From positions 1 through 64,000 of the forward strand of contig CACKPV010000003.1 in assembly GCA_902602185.1 (NCBI GenBank): a stretch of DNA of 64,000 nucleotides, read 5' to 3'. Below the pieces are notes generated by a model. That model was not told the DNA's origin. It saw nothing but the letters and a program-made list of their open reading frames with translations, and did not search any database. Shown in pieces: positions 37,172 through 46,487 of this stretch. The stretch is from an uncultured SAR86 cluster bacterium (GTDB lineage Bacteria > Pseudomonadota > Gammaproteobacteria > Magnimaribacterales > D2472). The position numbers and the translations under genes are program-made. Each line of letters starts with the position of its first letter. Within the stretch, counting starts at the first letter, position 1.

Positions 37172-37837
37172 ATGGTTATTATTAGACTTTCAAGAAGTGG
37201 TGCAAAAAAGAACCCTTACTATTTTATTACTGTGGCTGATTCAAGAAAACCAAGAGATGGTGCTTTTATTGAAAGACTAGGCTTTTACAATCCTCTGGCT
37301 CAAGGTCAAGAAGAAGTTCTTAGGATTGATCATAAAAAAATTGATGAATGGATCGCAAAGGGAGCACAACTGAGTGATAGGGTAAAAAAACTTTTAAAAG
37401 ATTCAAAGCTTTCCCCTGAAGACTTAGAAAAAAGAAAGGCTAAGAAAAAAGAGAAAGCAGATGCAAAAAAAGCAGCAATTTTAGCTAAACAGCAAGAAGA
37501 GCTTAAAGCAGAAGCAGAGGAAGAAACTCCAGCAGAGGAAGAACCTGCAGCAGAAGCAGCAGAAGAATCTCCAGCAGAGGAAGAAACTCCAGCAGAGGAA
37601 CCTCCAGCAGAGGAAGAACCTGCAGCAGAAGCAGCAGAAGAACCTGCAGCAGAAGCAGCAGAAGAACCTCCAGCAGAGGAAGAAACTCCAGCAGAGGAAG
37701 AACCTGCAGCAGAAGCAGCAGAAGAACCTCCAGCAGAGGAAGAAACTCCTGCAGAGGAAGAAGAGGTTAATGAAATTTCTTCAGAAGAAGATTCAAAATC
37801 AGGTACGGATACTGAATCATCACCAAGTGATAAATAA
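37172..37837 (+). CDS. rpsP: 30S ribosomal protein S16 with ~130-aa acidic C-terminal extension
   Basis: [43 protein letters not shown], followed by [17 protein letters not shown] repeats. Confidence 0.97.
   Translation: MVIIRLSRSGAKKNPYYFITVADSRKPRDGAFIERLGFYNPLAQGQEEVLRIDHKKIDEWIAKGAQLSDRVKKLLKDSKLSPEDLEKRKAKKKEKADAKKAAILAKQQEELKAEAEEETPAEEEPAAEAAEESPAEEETPAEEPPAEEEPAAEAAEEPAAEAAEEPPAEEETPAEEEPAAEAAEEPPAEEETPAEEEEVNEISSEEDSKSGTDTESSPSDK
37508..37764 (+). repeat. In-frame tandem repeat, about 60-bp unit, encoding [20 protein letters not shown]
   Basis: gaagaacctccagcagagga recurs with exact 60-bp spacing (ends of the 37621 and 37681 lines), with partial copies on both sides. Confidence 0.9.
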
Positions 37838-38363
37838 AATTATTAAAGAATCCGATCTTATCTGTATAGCATCAATTGGAAAACCAAAAGGTTTAAATGG
37901 AGAGTTTTTTATAAACTCCTTTTGTTTTCCTCAAGAAAACATTCAAAAATATAATATTTTTTACATGGAAAATAATGTTGCATCATATTTCCAAATGGAT
38001 TACATAAAGCAACAAAATTCAAAATTTGTTGCTAAATTTAAAGGTATAAATAATAAGGATGAAATTAAAATTCATACTAATACTAAACTTTTTATAGTCA
38101 AAGATTTACTTCCATCTCTTTCTTCCAAAGAAATTTATTGGCATGAACTTAAAGGCATGACTGTCATAAATAAAAAAAATGAAATTTTGGGAAAAGTATC
38201 TGAAATTAAAAATTTTTCAGCTGATAAAGCTGGAGACATTCTAATAATCAAACCATCCTTGGATTCTATTGATAAGAATTTGAGAAATATTCCTTTTTCA
38301 TCAAAATTTAAGATCAATAAAGTAAATAAAGAAATTTTTGTTGATTGGGATAAAGATTGGTAG
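37827..38363 (+). CDS. rimM: 16S rRNA processing protein RimM (probable GTG start overlapping the rpsP stop)
   Basis: [16 protein letters not shown] and [12 protein letters not shown]; position between rpsP and trmD. Confidence 0.9.
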   Translation: MINKIIKESDLICIASIGKPKGLNGEFFINSFCFPQENIQKYNIFYMENNVASYFQMDYIKQQNSKFVAKFKGINNKDEIKIHTNTKLFIVKDLLPSLSSKEIYWHELKGMTVINKKNEILGKVSEIKNFSADKAGDILIIKPSLDSIDKNLRNIPFSSKFKINKVNKEIFVDWDKDW

Positions 38364-39094
38364 CTCCAATGAGATTTAATGTAATTACAATATTTCCCGA
38401 AATTTTTGATTCTCTAAAATATGGAGTTATTAGCAATGGATTTAAAAAAAATATTACTTCAATCAATTTATTTAATCCAAGAGAGCATGTGGAGACTGAA
38501 TATGGATCTATTGATGATTCACCATATGGTGGTGGAGAGGGCATGGTAATGATGCCTGAGCCTCTAAGTAAAACAATTGAGTCTATTCCAAATGTAGGTT
38601 TTAGGATCTTATTATCTCCTCAAGGAAAAATAATTGATAACAACCTTATTAAAAACCTTGCTAAAAAATCAACTTTAACTTTAATTTGTGGAAGATATGA
38701 AGGGATAGATGAGAGATTTATAGATTCTTACGTAGATTTAGAAGTTTCAGTTGGTGATTATATTTTAAGTGGTGGAGAATTTGGGGCACTATGCATTATT
38801 GATGCAATTTCAAGAATTATTCCAGGTGTTTTAGGGAATCCTGACTCTATTAAAAATGATTCCTTTGAATCAAAGTTATTGAAAGGACCTATCTATACAA
38901 GACCTAAAAAATTTCATGATAAAAATGTACCAGAAGTTCTTTTGAGTGGAAATCACAAAGAAATTGAAGACTGGAGACTCTATCAATCTTTAAAAAGAAC
39001 CTTACAAAGGAGACCTGATCTGCTTGATGATGTAAAATTATCAAAAAAAGCAAAAAAAGTCTTGGAAGATTTGCGTTCTAAGCTTATCCTATAG
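38357..39094 (+). CDS. trmD: tRNA (guanine-N1)-methyltransferase
   Basis: [37 protein letters not shown]. Confidence 0.97.
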   Translation: MVAPMRFNVITIFPEIFDSLKYGVISNGFKKNITSINLFNPREHVETEYGSIDDSPYGGGEGMVMMPEPLSKTIESIPNVGFRILLSPQGKIIDNNLIKNLAKKSTLTLICGRYEGIDERFIDSYVDLEVSVGDYILSGGEFGALCIIDAISRIIPGVLGNPDSIKNDSFESKLLKGPIYTRPKKFHDKNVPEVLLSGNHKEIEDWRLYQSLKRTLQRRPDLLDDVKLSKKAKKVLEDLRSKLIL

Positions 39095-39111
39095 CACTTT
39101 TAGAGACTAAA

Positions 39112-40086
39112 ATGATAGATGACAATAAAAAAAATAAACCAAGTTTTTTTTCAAGGCTGTTTGGTACATCAGACAAAAAGAATGAAAGTATAGATGTTAA
39201 GGCAGAGGAGTCTAAAAAGGAATCTTCTTTAACCAAAGATATACCTACAAAATCAACAGTTTCTAAGATGAAAAAGGCTGATATAGTTGAATTAGCCAAA
39301 TCACATGGTCTTGAATTAGACATTAAATTAACAAAAGCACTCCTTTTAGAGGCATGGGTGAAACATTTTGAGGAGATTGACTCCACTCCATCAAAGAAAT
39401 CTCCTGAAGAAGAGTCATTATTAAATGAAACTCCAGTAGAAGGCGAAGCAGAAGAAGCAGTTGAAGAAACTACCATAGAAGCAGTTAAGGAAACTCCAAC
39501 AGAGGAAGAACCTCCAACAGAAGGAGTAGAGGTAGCAGCTGAAGAAGAGACACCAATAGAAGAAGAATCAGCAGCAGAAGTAGTAGATGAAGCAGCAGCT
39601 GAAGAAGATATCTCCTCAGAGCAAGAACTAGCTTCTGAAGAAGATACTGTTATAGAAGAATCTGCAGATAGTTCAAATGTTGATAATCAAACAGATACAG
39701 AATTGCAAAATGAACCTCCTTCTGATGTTGAGCACTCAGGATCTACAATTGTTGAAAATTTTGAAAAAAAGCAACTAAACAATTCTGTTCCTAGTTTTAG
39801 ACCTGGAGATACACTTGTGGTATCTGTCAAAGTAAAAGATGGTCAAAGAACAAGACTCCAAAACTTTGAGGGTGTTGTTATGTCTATTAAAAAAAGAGGT
39901 CTTAATTCTTCATTTATTGTTAGAAAAATTTCCAGTGGTATTGGAGTGGAAAGAACGTTTCAATTACATAGCCCTCTGATTGACTCAATAACTGTTAAAA
40001 GAAAAGGCGATGTTAGAAAAGCTAAACTTTTCTACTTAAGAGATAGATCTGGAAAATCTGCAAGAATTAAAGAAAGACTCGACTAA
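39112..40086 (+). CDS. rplS: 50S ribosomal protein L19 with ~212-aa N-terminal extension
   Basis: C-terminal L19 domain ([35 protein letters not shown]...[12 protein letters not shown]) from about 39748; upstream acidic E/P/T/A-rich region in the same frame. Confidence 0.95.
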   Translation: MIDDNKKNKPSFFSRLFGTSDKKNESIDVKAEESKKESSLTKDIPTKSTVSKMKKADIVELAKSHGLELDIKLTKALLLEAWVKHFEEIDSTPSKKSPEEESLLNETPVEGEAEEAVEETTIEAVKETPTEEEPPTEGVEVAAEEETPIEEESAAEVVDEAAAEEDISSEQELASEEDTVIEESADSSNVDNQTDTELQNEPPSDVEHSGSTIVENFEKKQLNNSVPSFRPGDTLVVSVKVKDGQRTRLQNFEGVVMSIKKRGLNSSFIVRKISSGIGVERTFQLHSPLIDSITVKRKGDVRKAKLFYLRDRSGKSARIKERLD

Positions 40087-40087
40087 G

Positions 40088-40990
40088 ATGAAAAATAATC
40101 TTAAGAAGGATAAAAATGTTATTTCCTTCTTAAACTCATTGCTCTTTGAAAAAAATTTGTCGAGACATACAATTTCTGCTTATGAGTCTGACCTTTATCA
40201 GTTTCTAAATTGGTCAATAAAGAATCATGGTGTTTCTTATAAAACAATTAAGAAAGTTCATCTAAATAATTTTATTAAATACTTATCATTTTTGAATTTA
40301 AAAAGTTCAACTATCAATAGAAAGATTTCCTCTTTAAAAGCGTTTTTTTTATTTTTAGTAAAGAAAAAAATAATTATTCAAAATCCACTTACTGATCAGG
40401 TATTGCCAAAAATGGAAGCATCACTTCCAAAATCTATTTCCGAACAAGAAGTCGATCAACTTCTCAATAGCCCTGACTTATCAAGTTTTACAGGTTTAAG
40501 AGATAAGGCAATGCTTGAATTATTATATGCAACAGGAATTAGAATTTCTGAACTGGTTAATATTGAATTCCCAGATATTGATATGGATCGGATGGTAATA
40601 AAAGTATTTGGGAAAGGATCCAAAGAAAGGCTTGTACCTTTCAATGAGACTGCACATTCCTCTTTAGTTTTTTATCTTCAGGAAAGACAAAAGAACAAAA
40701 AGTTTTCTGCAATTAAAAAATTTTTTGTTAATGGAAGAGATGCGGGCATAACAAGACAAGGACTTTGGCATAGAATTAAATTTTATCTTAAAAAGATAGA
40801 TTTAAGTTATGATGTATCCCCTCATACTCTGAGACATGCTTTTGCCACTCATTTACTTAACAGAGGTGCAGATTTGCGATCTGTTCAGATTTTGCTTGGG
40901 CACAGTGACTTATCAACCACCCAAATATATACTCATATTGCTAAACAAAGATTGGGTGAGTTGATTAAAAAACATCATCCTAGGGGTTAA
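40088..40990 (+). CDS. xerD: Tyrosine recombinase XerD
   Basis: GIRISELVN, SPHTLRHAFATHLLNRGADLRSVQILLGHSDLSTTQIYTH; upstream of dsbC. Confidence 0.92.
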   Translation: MKNNLKKDKNVISFLNSLLFEKNLSRHTISAYESDLYQFLNWSIKNHGVSYKTIKKVHLNNFIKYLSFLNLKSSTINRKISSLKAFFLFLVKKKIIIQNPLTDQVLPKMEASLPKSISEQEVDQLLNSPDLSSFTGLRDKAMLELLYATGIRISELVNIEFPDIDMDRMVIKVFGKGSKERLVPFNETAHSSLVFYLQERQKNKKFSAIKKFFVNGRDAGITRQGLWHRIKFYLKKIDLSYDVSPHTLRHAFATHLLNRGADLRSVQILLGHSDLSTTQIYTHIAKQRLGELIKKHHPRG

Positions 40991-40992
40991 TT

Positions 40993-41703
40993 ATGAAAAA
41001 TTTATTTCTTGTGTTTGCTTTCATTACTTTCGACATATTTGCTGAAAAAGATGATATGCAAGACCTTACAAATAAGATAAATCTAATCTTACCTGATGGA
41101 ATTAAAGTCCAGGACATCTCTTTTTCAGATGAGAGGAATTTATATGTTATAAATGTTGGAGATATTCAACCTATTTATATGCTTCCAGATGGAGAACATG
41201 TCATATTGGGTGATATTTTTAATATTTCTGAGGGTGAAGCTCAAAGCACAACTGAAAAAGACAAAGATATTTTTCGAAAGAATAAATTAATTACATCAAA
41301 TTTAGAAACTATTGATTTTTTGGCAAAAAAAGAAAAATACTCTTTGACTGTTTTCACTGATGTTGACTGTGGTTTCTGTCGAAAGTTTCATAATGAAATT
41401 GATCAATATAATAATCTAGGTATTTCTATAAAATATCTTGCATTTCCAAGGGCAGGAATTGATTCTGAATCATATACAAAAATGGTTTCTGCCTGGTGCT
41501 CTGATCAAGCTGATTTATCGATTACATTACTTAAAGATAATAAGTCAATCCCCTCAAACTCTTGCGAAAACTCAGTCGCTGAACAGTTTGAATTAGGAAG
41601 AACATTAGGGATTACTGGTACACCAGCATTAATTACTCAATCAGGAAAATTACTTCCTGGATATGTACCTGCCCAAGAATTATTGATGCTACTACAAAAG
41701 TAA
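40993..41703 (+). CDS. dsbC: Thiol:disulfide interchange protein DsbC
   Basis: FTDVDCGFCRKFHNEI and GITGTPALITQSGKLLPGY. Confidence 0.9.
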   Translation: MKNLFLVFAFITFDIFAEKDDMQDLTNKINLILPDGIKVQDISFSDERNLYVINVGDIQPIYMLPDGEHVILGDIFNISEGEAQSTTEKDKDIFRKNKLITSNLETIDFLAKKEKYSLTVFTDVDCGFCRKFHNEIDQYNNLGISIKYLAFPRAGIDSESYTKMVSAWCSDQADLSITLLKDNKSIPSNSCENSVAEQFELGRTLGITGTPALITQSGKLLPGYVPAQELLMLLQK

Positions 41704-41704
41704 A

Positions 41705-42952
41705 ATGAAGAAATTAAAGATTGGAATTTGTGGTTGGGGAACCGTAGCAACTGCTCTATATAAATGTATAGAAACTAATTCTGAATATATACAACAAAAA
41801 GAGAATTTAGATATTGAAGTGGTGGTCATTGGAGCAAGAAGAGATAATCCAGATTGCGATCCAAAAGGTACAAATGTTGAAAGAGATATTTACAATGTTT
41901 TAAATCATGATATTGATGTTCTAATTGAATTAATTGGTGGCATATCCGATGCGAAAAAATTAATTTCTGCTGCTATGGAAAAAGGTATTCATGTTGTAAC
42001 TGCTAACAAAGCAGTTATTTTTAGTCACGGTGATGAGCTAAGATCTATTGCAGCAAATAAAAAAGTTCATCTATTATTTGAGGCATCGGTCTGTGCTGGA
42101 ACACCAATTATTGATTTACTTGAGAATCATCTTTCTGGTAATAAAATCTCATCAGTTAAAGGAATGCTGAATGGCACCACAAACTTCATTTTATCCGAGA
42201 TGGAGGAAGGAAAGAGTTTTGATTCCAGTTTGGATTTTGCCAAACGAAGTGGTTATGCTGAAGCTGACCCATCATTTGATATTGACGGGATTGATGCAGC
42301 TCATAAAATAGCTATACTCTCAAGTCTAGTTTTTAATACTCCTTTACCACCATCAGATTTTTTTATTGAAGGAATAACAAATATCAATTCCGAGGTTGTT
42401 CATGCTGCTGAGTCAATTGGATTCTCTATCAAGCATATCGCATCTGCTTCCAAGGAAAATGGAAATGTATTTATCAGGTCTAATCCAGCTTTGGTTAAAA
42501 AAGACTCATATTTTTCAAATCTAAAAAATGTAAGAAATGGATTGGAGGTTGAAACTGAGATGATTGGATCTCTGAATTTATCTGGTTCAGGTGCAGGTGG
42601 TAATGCTACAGCAGCTGGAGTGATTGCAGATTTATTAAGAATTTCGCGAGAAAAACCTCGGCACTTCTTCTCTAATAAATTACCAAAATTAAAAGAAAAA
42701 TCTATTCAAGATATGGATTTTTGTTTTTTCTTTCTTTTGTCCTGCAAAAAACATTCAGATACAACCAAGCTACTCTCAAAGATTCAGGAGTTAGATTTCG
42801 ATCTTGAAAATCTTACACTAAGAAATTTTGATTCAAAACATCAGATTTACTTTACAACATCCAAAATCAACATGATTAAGCAAATTGAATTAGAGTCAAC
42901 CTTAAAAAATCTTGGATTTCAGATCACAAATATTATGAGAATAGAAACTTAA
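41705..42952 (+). CDS. hom: Homoserine dehydrogenase
   Basis: GICGWGTVATALYK, VTANKAVI, GMLNGTTNFILSEME, AEADPSFDIDGIDAAHK. Confidence 0.95.
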   Translation: MKKLKIGICGWGTVATALYKCIETNSEYIQQKENLDIEVVVIGARRDNPDCDPKGTNVERDIYNVLNHDIDVLIELIGGISDAKKLISAAMEKGIHVVTANKAVIFSHGDELRSIAANKKVHLLFEASVCAGTPIIDLLENHLSGNKISSVKGMLNGTTNFILSEMEEGKSFDSSLDFAKRSGYAEADPSFDIDGIDAAHKIAILSSLVFNTPLPPSDFFIEGITNINSEVVHAAESIGFSIKHIASASKENGNVFIRSNPALVKKDSYFSNLKNVRNGLEVETEMIGSLNLSGSGAGGNATAAGVIADLLRISREKPRHFFSNKLPKLKEKSIQDMDFCFFFLLSCKKHSDTTKLLSKIQELDFDLENLTLRNFDSKHQIYFTTSKINMIKQIELESTLKNLGFQITNIMRIET

Positions 42953-42953
42953 T

Positions 42954-44342
42954 ATGCTTTTCAGAAGCACAAGAGGGCAGGATTGTCATAAAACATTTGA
43001 AGAAGTTTTACTTGCTGGTCTAGCATCCGATGGCGGACTTTTTATTCCGGAGAAGTGGCCACAAGTAGATTTGAAAGCAATTAAAAAATGCAAAAGTTTT
43101 GTTGAAATTGCCCATCACATAGTCCCTTTATTTACCGATTCTTCATACACACAAGAAGAAGTTAAAGAAATACTGGAATCCACCTGGCACGATTTTAAAA
43201 GTAAAAATCTAATTGAAATACATAATTTTGATAACAATGTCTTTGTTGCTGAATTATTTCATGGTCCAACTGCAGCTTTTAAAGATTTTGGTTTACAACT
43301 ATGTGCAGCATTTTTTAATACTGCCCTTAAAAAAAAGAAAAAGACAGCAATTATTTTAGGAGCAACATCTGGTGATACGGGCTCAGCTGCAATTGATGCA
43401 TGTAAACATTATGACTCCATAAAAACCTTCATTTTATTGCCAAAAGGAAATATGACAGAAATTCAACGAAGACAAATGACAACGGTTGATCAAAGTAATG
43501 TTTGTGTAATTGATATAGACGGTACTTTTGATGAGTGTCAAGATATTGTCAAGTATGCTTTTCAATCAAAACAATTCTTACGACCAAATCAGGAGTTATT
43601 AGCAGTAAATTCAATAAATTGGGTTCGAATTATTGGTCAAATTTGTTATTACTTTTTTATTGCAATGAAGATCAATCAATTTTCAAAACCATTAAATTTT
43701 TCTATCCCAACCGGTAATTTTGGAAATGTTTTTGCATGTTATTCAGCTTATAAAATGGGCTTGCCAATTAATAAAATTCTCATTTCCGTTAATAAGAATG
43801 ATATTCTCCATAAGTTCTTTGATAAAAATGATTACTCTAAGACTAGTGTTCATGAAACTCTTTCTCCGAGCATGGACATTACAGTTGCAAGTAATTTTGA
43901 AAGACTAATTTTTGATTTTTTCCTGAATTCAAATCCAATCAAATGCAAGGAGTTATTTGATAATTTTCCAAATTCAAGCATTAGTTTTTCACACAATGCC
44001 TGGCAAAATGCAAAGCAACTTTTTCATAGCGTCAGCATTTCTGATGATAGGACGATATCAATCATTAGTAAAATTTATAAAGATTTTGATTATCTGGTTG
44101 ATCCGCATACTGCAGTGGGTATGGCAGCTACGTCTCTCTTCACAGATGTGAACCTTGGAACTACTGTTGTTCTTGCAACTGCTCATCCAGGAAAATTCCC
44201 AGATACGATGAAACTTTCTGGCATTAGCAATATTCCAACTCATCATAAACTTTCAGGCCTTTTAGAAAAAAAGGAAAAATCTGTCTCATTGGAAGCCAAC
44301 AAAGACAAGGTCTTAAGATTTATTGCAGACAATAATTTATGA
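42954..44342 (+). CDS. thrC: Threonine synthase
   Basis: GGLFIPEKWP, HGPTAAFKDFGLQL PLP lysine, GATSGDTGSAAI. Confidence 0.96.
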   Translation: MLFRSTRGQDCHKTFEEVLLAGLASDGGLFIPEKWPQVDLKAIKKCKSFVEIAHHIVPLFTDSSYTQEEVKEILESTWHDFKSKNLIEIHNFDNNVFVAELFHGPTAAFKDFGLQLCAAFFNTALKKKKKTAIILGATSGDTGSAAIDACKHYDSIKTFILLPKGNMTEIQRRQMTTVDQSNVCVIDIDGTFDECQDIVKYAFQSKQFLRPNQELLAVNSINWVRIIGQICYYFFIAMKINQFSKPLNFSIPTGNFGNVFACYSAYKMGLPINKILISVNKNDILHKFFDKNDYSKTSVHETLSPSMDITVASNFERLIFDFFLNSNPIKCKELFDNFPNSSISFSHNAWQNAKQLFHSVSISDDRTISIISKIYKDFDYLVDPHTAVGMAATSLFTDVNLGTTVVLATAHPGKFPDTMKLSGISNIPTHHKLSGLLEKKEKSVSLEANKDKVLRFIADNNL

Positions 44343-45124
44343 AATTAGATATTTTTGAATATCATTCTTTTTGTTCCACTGATTATCTCGGTAATCCTGC
44401 AGGTGTATGTTTTGTTGAGAAACTCAATGACATTCAAATGCAAATAATTGCAACTAAAAATAATTTTTCTGAGACTGCTTTTATTTCAAGACTGCCAAAA
44501 AGTAATGAATTTCGTATAAGATTTTTTACACCAAATATTGAAATTGATTTGTGTGGACATGCAACAGTGGCTGCAGCAAGATTTCTTTTTGAAAATTATG
44601 AAATAAATAAAGTTACTTTTCATGCAAATAAGACTCAGTTACTTTGTAATATTCAAGAGAATGAAGTCTCCTTACTGCTTCCCAAACAATCAATAAGAAA
44701 ATCTAATCCAACAACTGAAATCCAAAATGTACTTGGTTCAGAGTGTATAGATTTTTACGAAACAGAAATTCATTACATTGGTGTGATGAAGTCGTTTAAG
44801 TCTCTCATCAATTGGAAAAATGATTTTTACAACTCTGGTCCTTATGAAAAAGATCAGTTAATTCTAACTTCAGAAAATAAAGATTATGATTATGCATTAA
44901 GAATGTTTGGATCAAAAAAACTTGGTGTTATAGAGGACCCAGTTACTGGCAGTGCTCAACCTCCACTTTTTGAGTATTGGTCACAAATTAAAAATAAGAG
45001 TAAATACTTGACGGCTTACCAAGCATCGCATGAAGGAGGTATTTTAAAGGTTTCAAACAATATTAAAGGTATTCATATTAAAGGTGAGGTAAAATTAATA
45101 AAAAACTTTATACAAAACATATAA
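44339..45124 (+). CDS. PhzF family isomerase/epimerase
   Basis: GNPAGVCFVE, NFSETAFI, DLCGHATVAAA, DPVTGSA. Confidence 0.92.
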   Translation: MKLDIFEYHSFCSTDYLGNPAGVCFVEKLNDIQMQIIATKNNFSETAFISRLPKSNEFRIRFFTPNIEIDLCGHATVAAARFLFENYEINKVTFHANKTQLLCNIQENEVSLLLPKQSIRKSNPTTEIQNVLGSECIDFYETEIHYIGVMKSFKSLINWKNDFYNSGPYEKDQLILTSENKDYDYALRMFGSKKLGVIEDPVTGSAQPPLFEYWSQIKNKSKYLTAYQASHEGGILKVSNNIKGIHIKGEVKLIKNFIQNI

Positions 45125-46220
45125 ATGGATTCTTCAGAACTTAAACTAAAACTTCAAGAACTAATGTCCACTCTTGAGGACATCAGGGGGTATCTTTGAC
45201 GTTGAAAGTAAGGCAGATGAATTAAAAAATATTGAATTATCTCTCACCCAAGAAGAAGTCTGGTCCAATCTAGAAAAATCTACTGAATTAAATAAAAGGA
45301 AGTCTCAGATAGAGAGATCATTAGAACCTTTTTACCAATCTGAGTCACAAATTGAAGATTCTAAAATGCTTTTAGATATTGCAGAAGAAGAAAACGATAT
45401 ACAAACCATAAGTGATATAGCAAATGATATTTCTAAACTTGAAAACACAATCAAAGATTTAGAATTTACCAAGTTGTTCCGCAATAAAATGGATGCCTCA
45501 AATGCTTATATTGATATCCAATCAGGATCTGGAGGTACTGAAGCACAAGATTGGGCTGAAATGTTGAGTAGAATGTATTCAAAATGGGCTGATAGTAGGG
45601 ATTTTAAGGTCTCAGTTGCAGAGACATCTCCCGGAGATGTTGCCGGTTTAAAATCATGTTCCATGCTGATTGAAGGTGACTATGCTTATGGGTGGCTTAG
45701 ATCTGAAACTGGAGTCCATCGCCTTGTTCGCAAATCTCCATTTGATTCAGGCAATAGGAGGCATACTTCTTTTGCATCCGTATTTATTTCTCCTGAAATC
45801 GATGATCAGATTGAGATTGAACTGAATAATAGCGATATTAGGGTTGATACTTATAGAGCTTCTGGAGCTGGTGGACAGCATGTAAACAAAACAGACTCTG
45901 CTGTCCGTCTTACTCATATACCAACTGGCCTAGTTGCACAGTGTCAAAGTGATAGATCTCAACATAAAAATAAAGAAAATGCATTGAAACAGCTCAAATC
46001 TAAGCTTTACGAGTTAGAATTACTAAAACAAAAAGAAGAGCAACAAAAATTAGAAGAGAGTAAATCAGATATTGGTTGGGGCAGTCAAATTCGTTCTTAT
46101 GTTCTTGATCAATCTAGAATAAAAGATTTAAGAACTAATTATGAAACAGGCAATACTTCTGCTGTTCTCAATGGTGAACTTGATGAATTTATGAAAGCTT
46201 CTTTAAAAAAAGGTTTTTAA
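45125..46220 (+). CDS. prfB: Peptide chain release factor 2 (programmed +1 frameshift)
   Basis: First 24 codons from 45125 read to an in-frame TGA at 45197; downstream frame contains GGQHVNKTDSAVRLTHIPTG and SPF. Confidence 0.95.
45185..45200 (+). promoter_or_regulatory. prfB autoregulatory +1 frameshift site
   Basis: AGG GGG TAT CTT TGA C: SD-like AGGGGG, slippery CTT, UGA stop followed by C. Confidence 0.95.
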
Positions 46221-46487
46221 ATGACTGATGACAAAAAAAATATCGAAAATACAATCTTAGAGGAAAGAAGACAAAAACTGGAACAGCTTCGTGATAAAGG
46301 TGATGCCTATAGCAACTCTTTCAAACCTAAAAATACTGCAAAAGCAATAATTGAAGCTTTTGGAGAGAAGACAAAGGATGAGCTTGTATCAGAGAAAGTA
46401 AAAAATATTTCAATTGCGGGAAGGATCGTTCTCAAAAGAGTTATGGTGGATTCGGGTTTTGGAATCTGTTATTTGCTAATGCTGTAG
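46221..46487 (+). pseudogene. lysS: 5' fragment of lysyl-tRNA synthetase (N-terminal ~75 aa only)
   Basis: LEERRQKLEQLRDKGDAYSNSFKPKNTA...ISIAGRIVLKRVM, then homology ends; prfB-lysS adjacency. Confidence 0.85.

Noticed and set aside
37508-37764. Repeat block as a CRISPR or intergenic satellite
   Set aside because: Repeats are in frame inside rpsP, without unique spacers of constant length; they encode an acidic protein tail.
45125-45200. prfB as a pseudogene with an early stop
   Set aside because: The early TGA sits in the canonical RF2 programmed frameshift site (AGGGGG..CTTTGAC).
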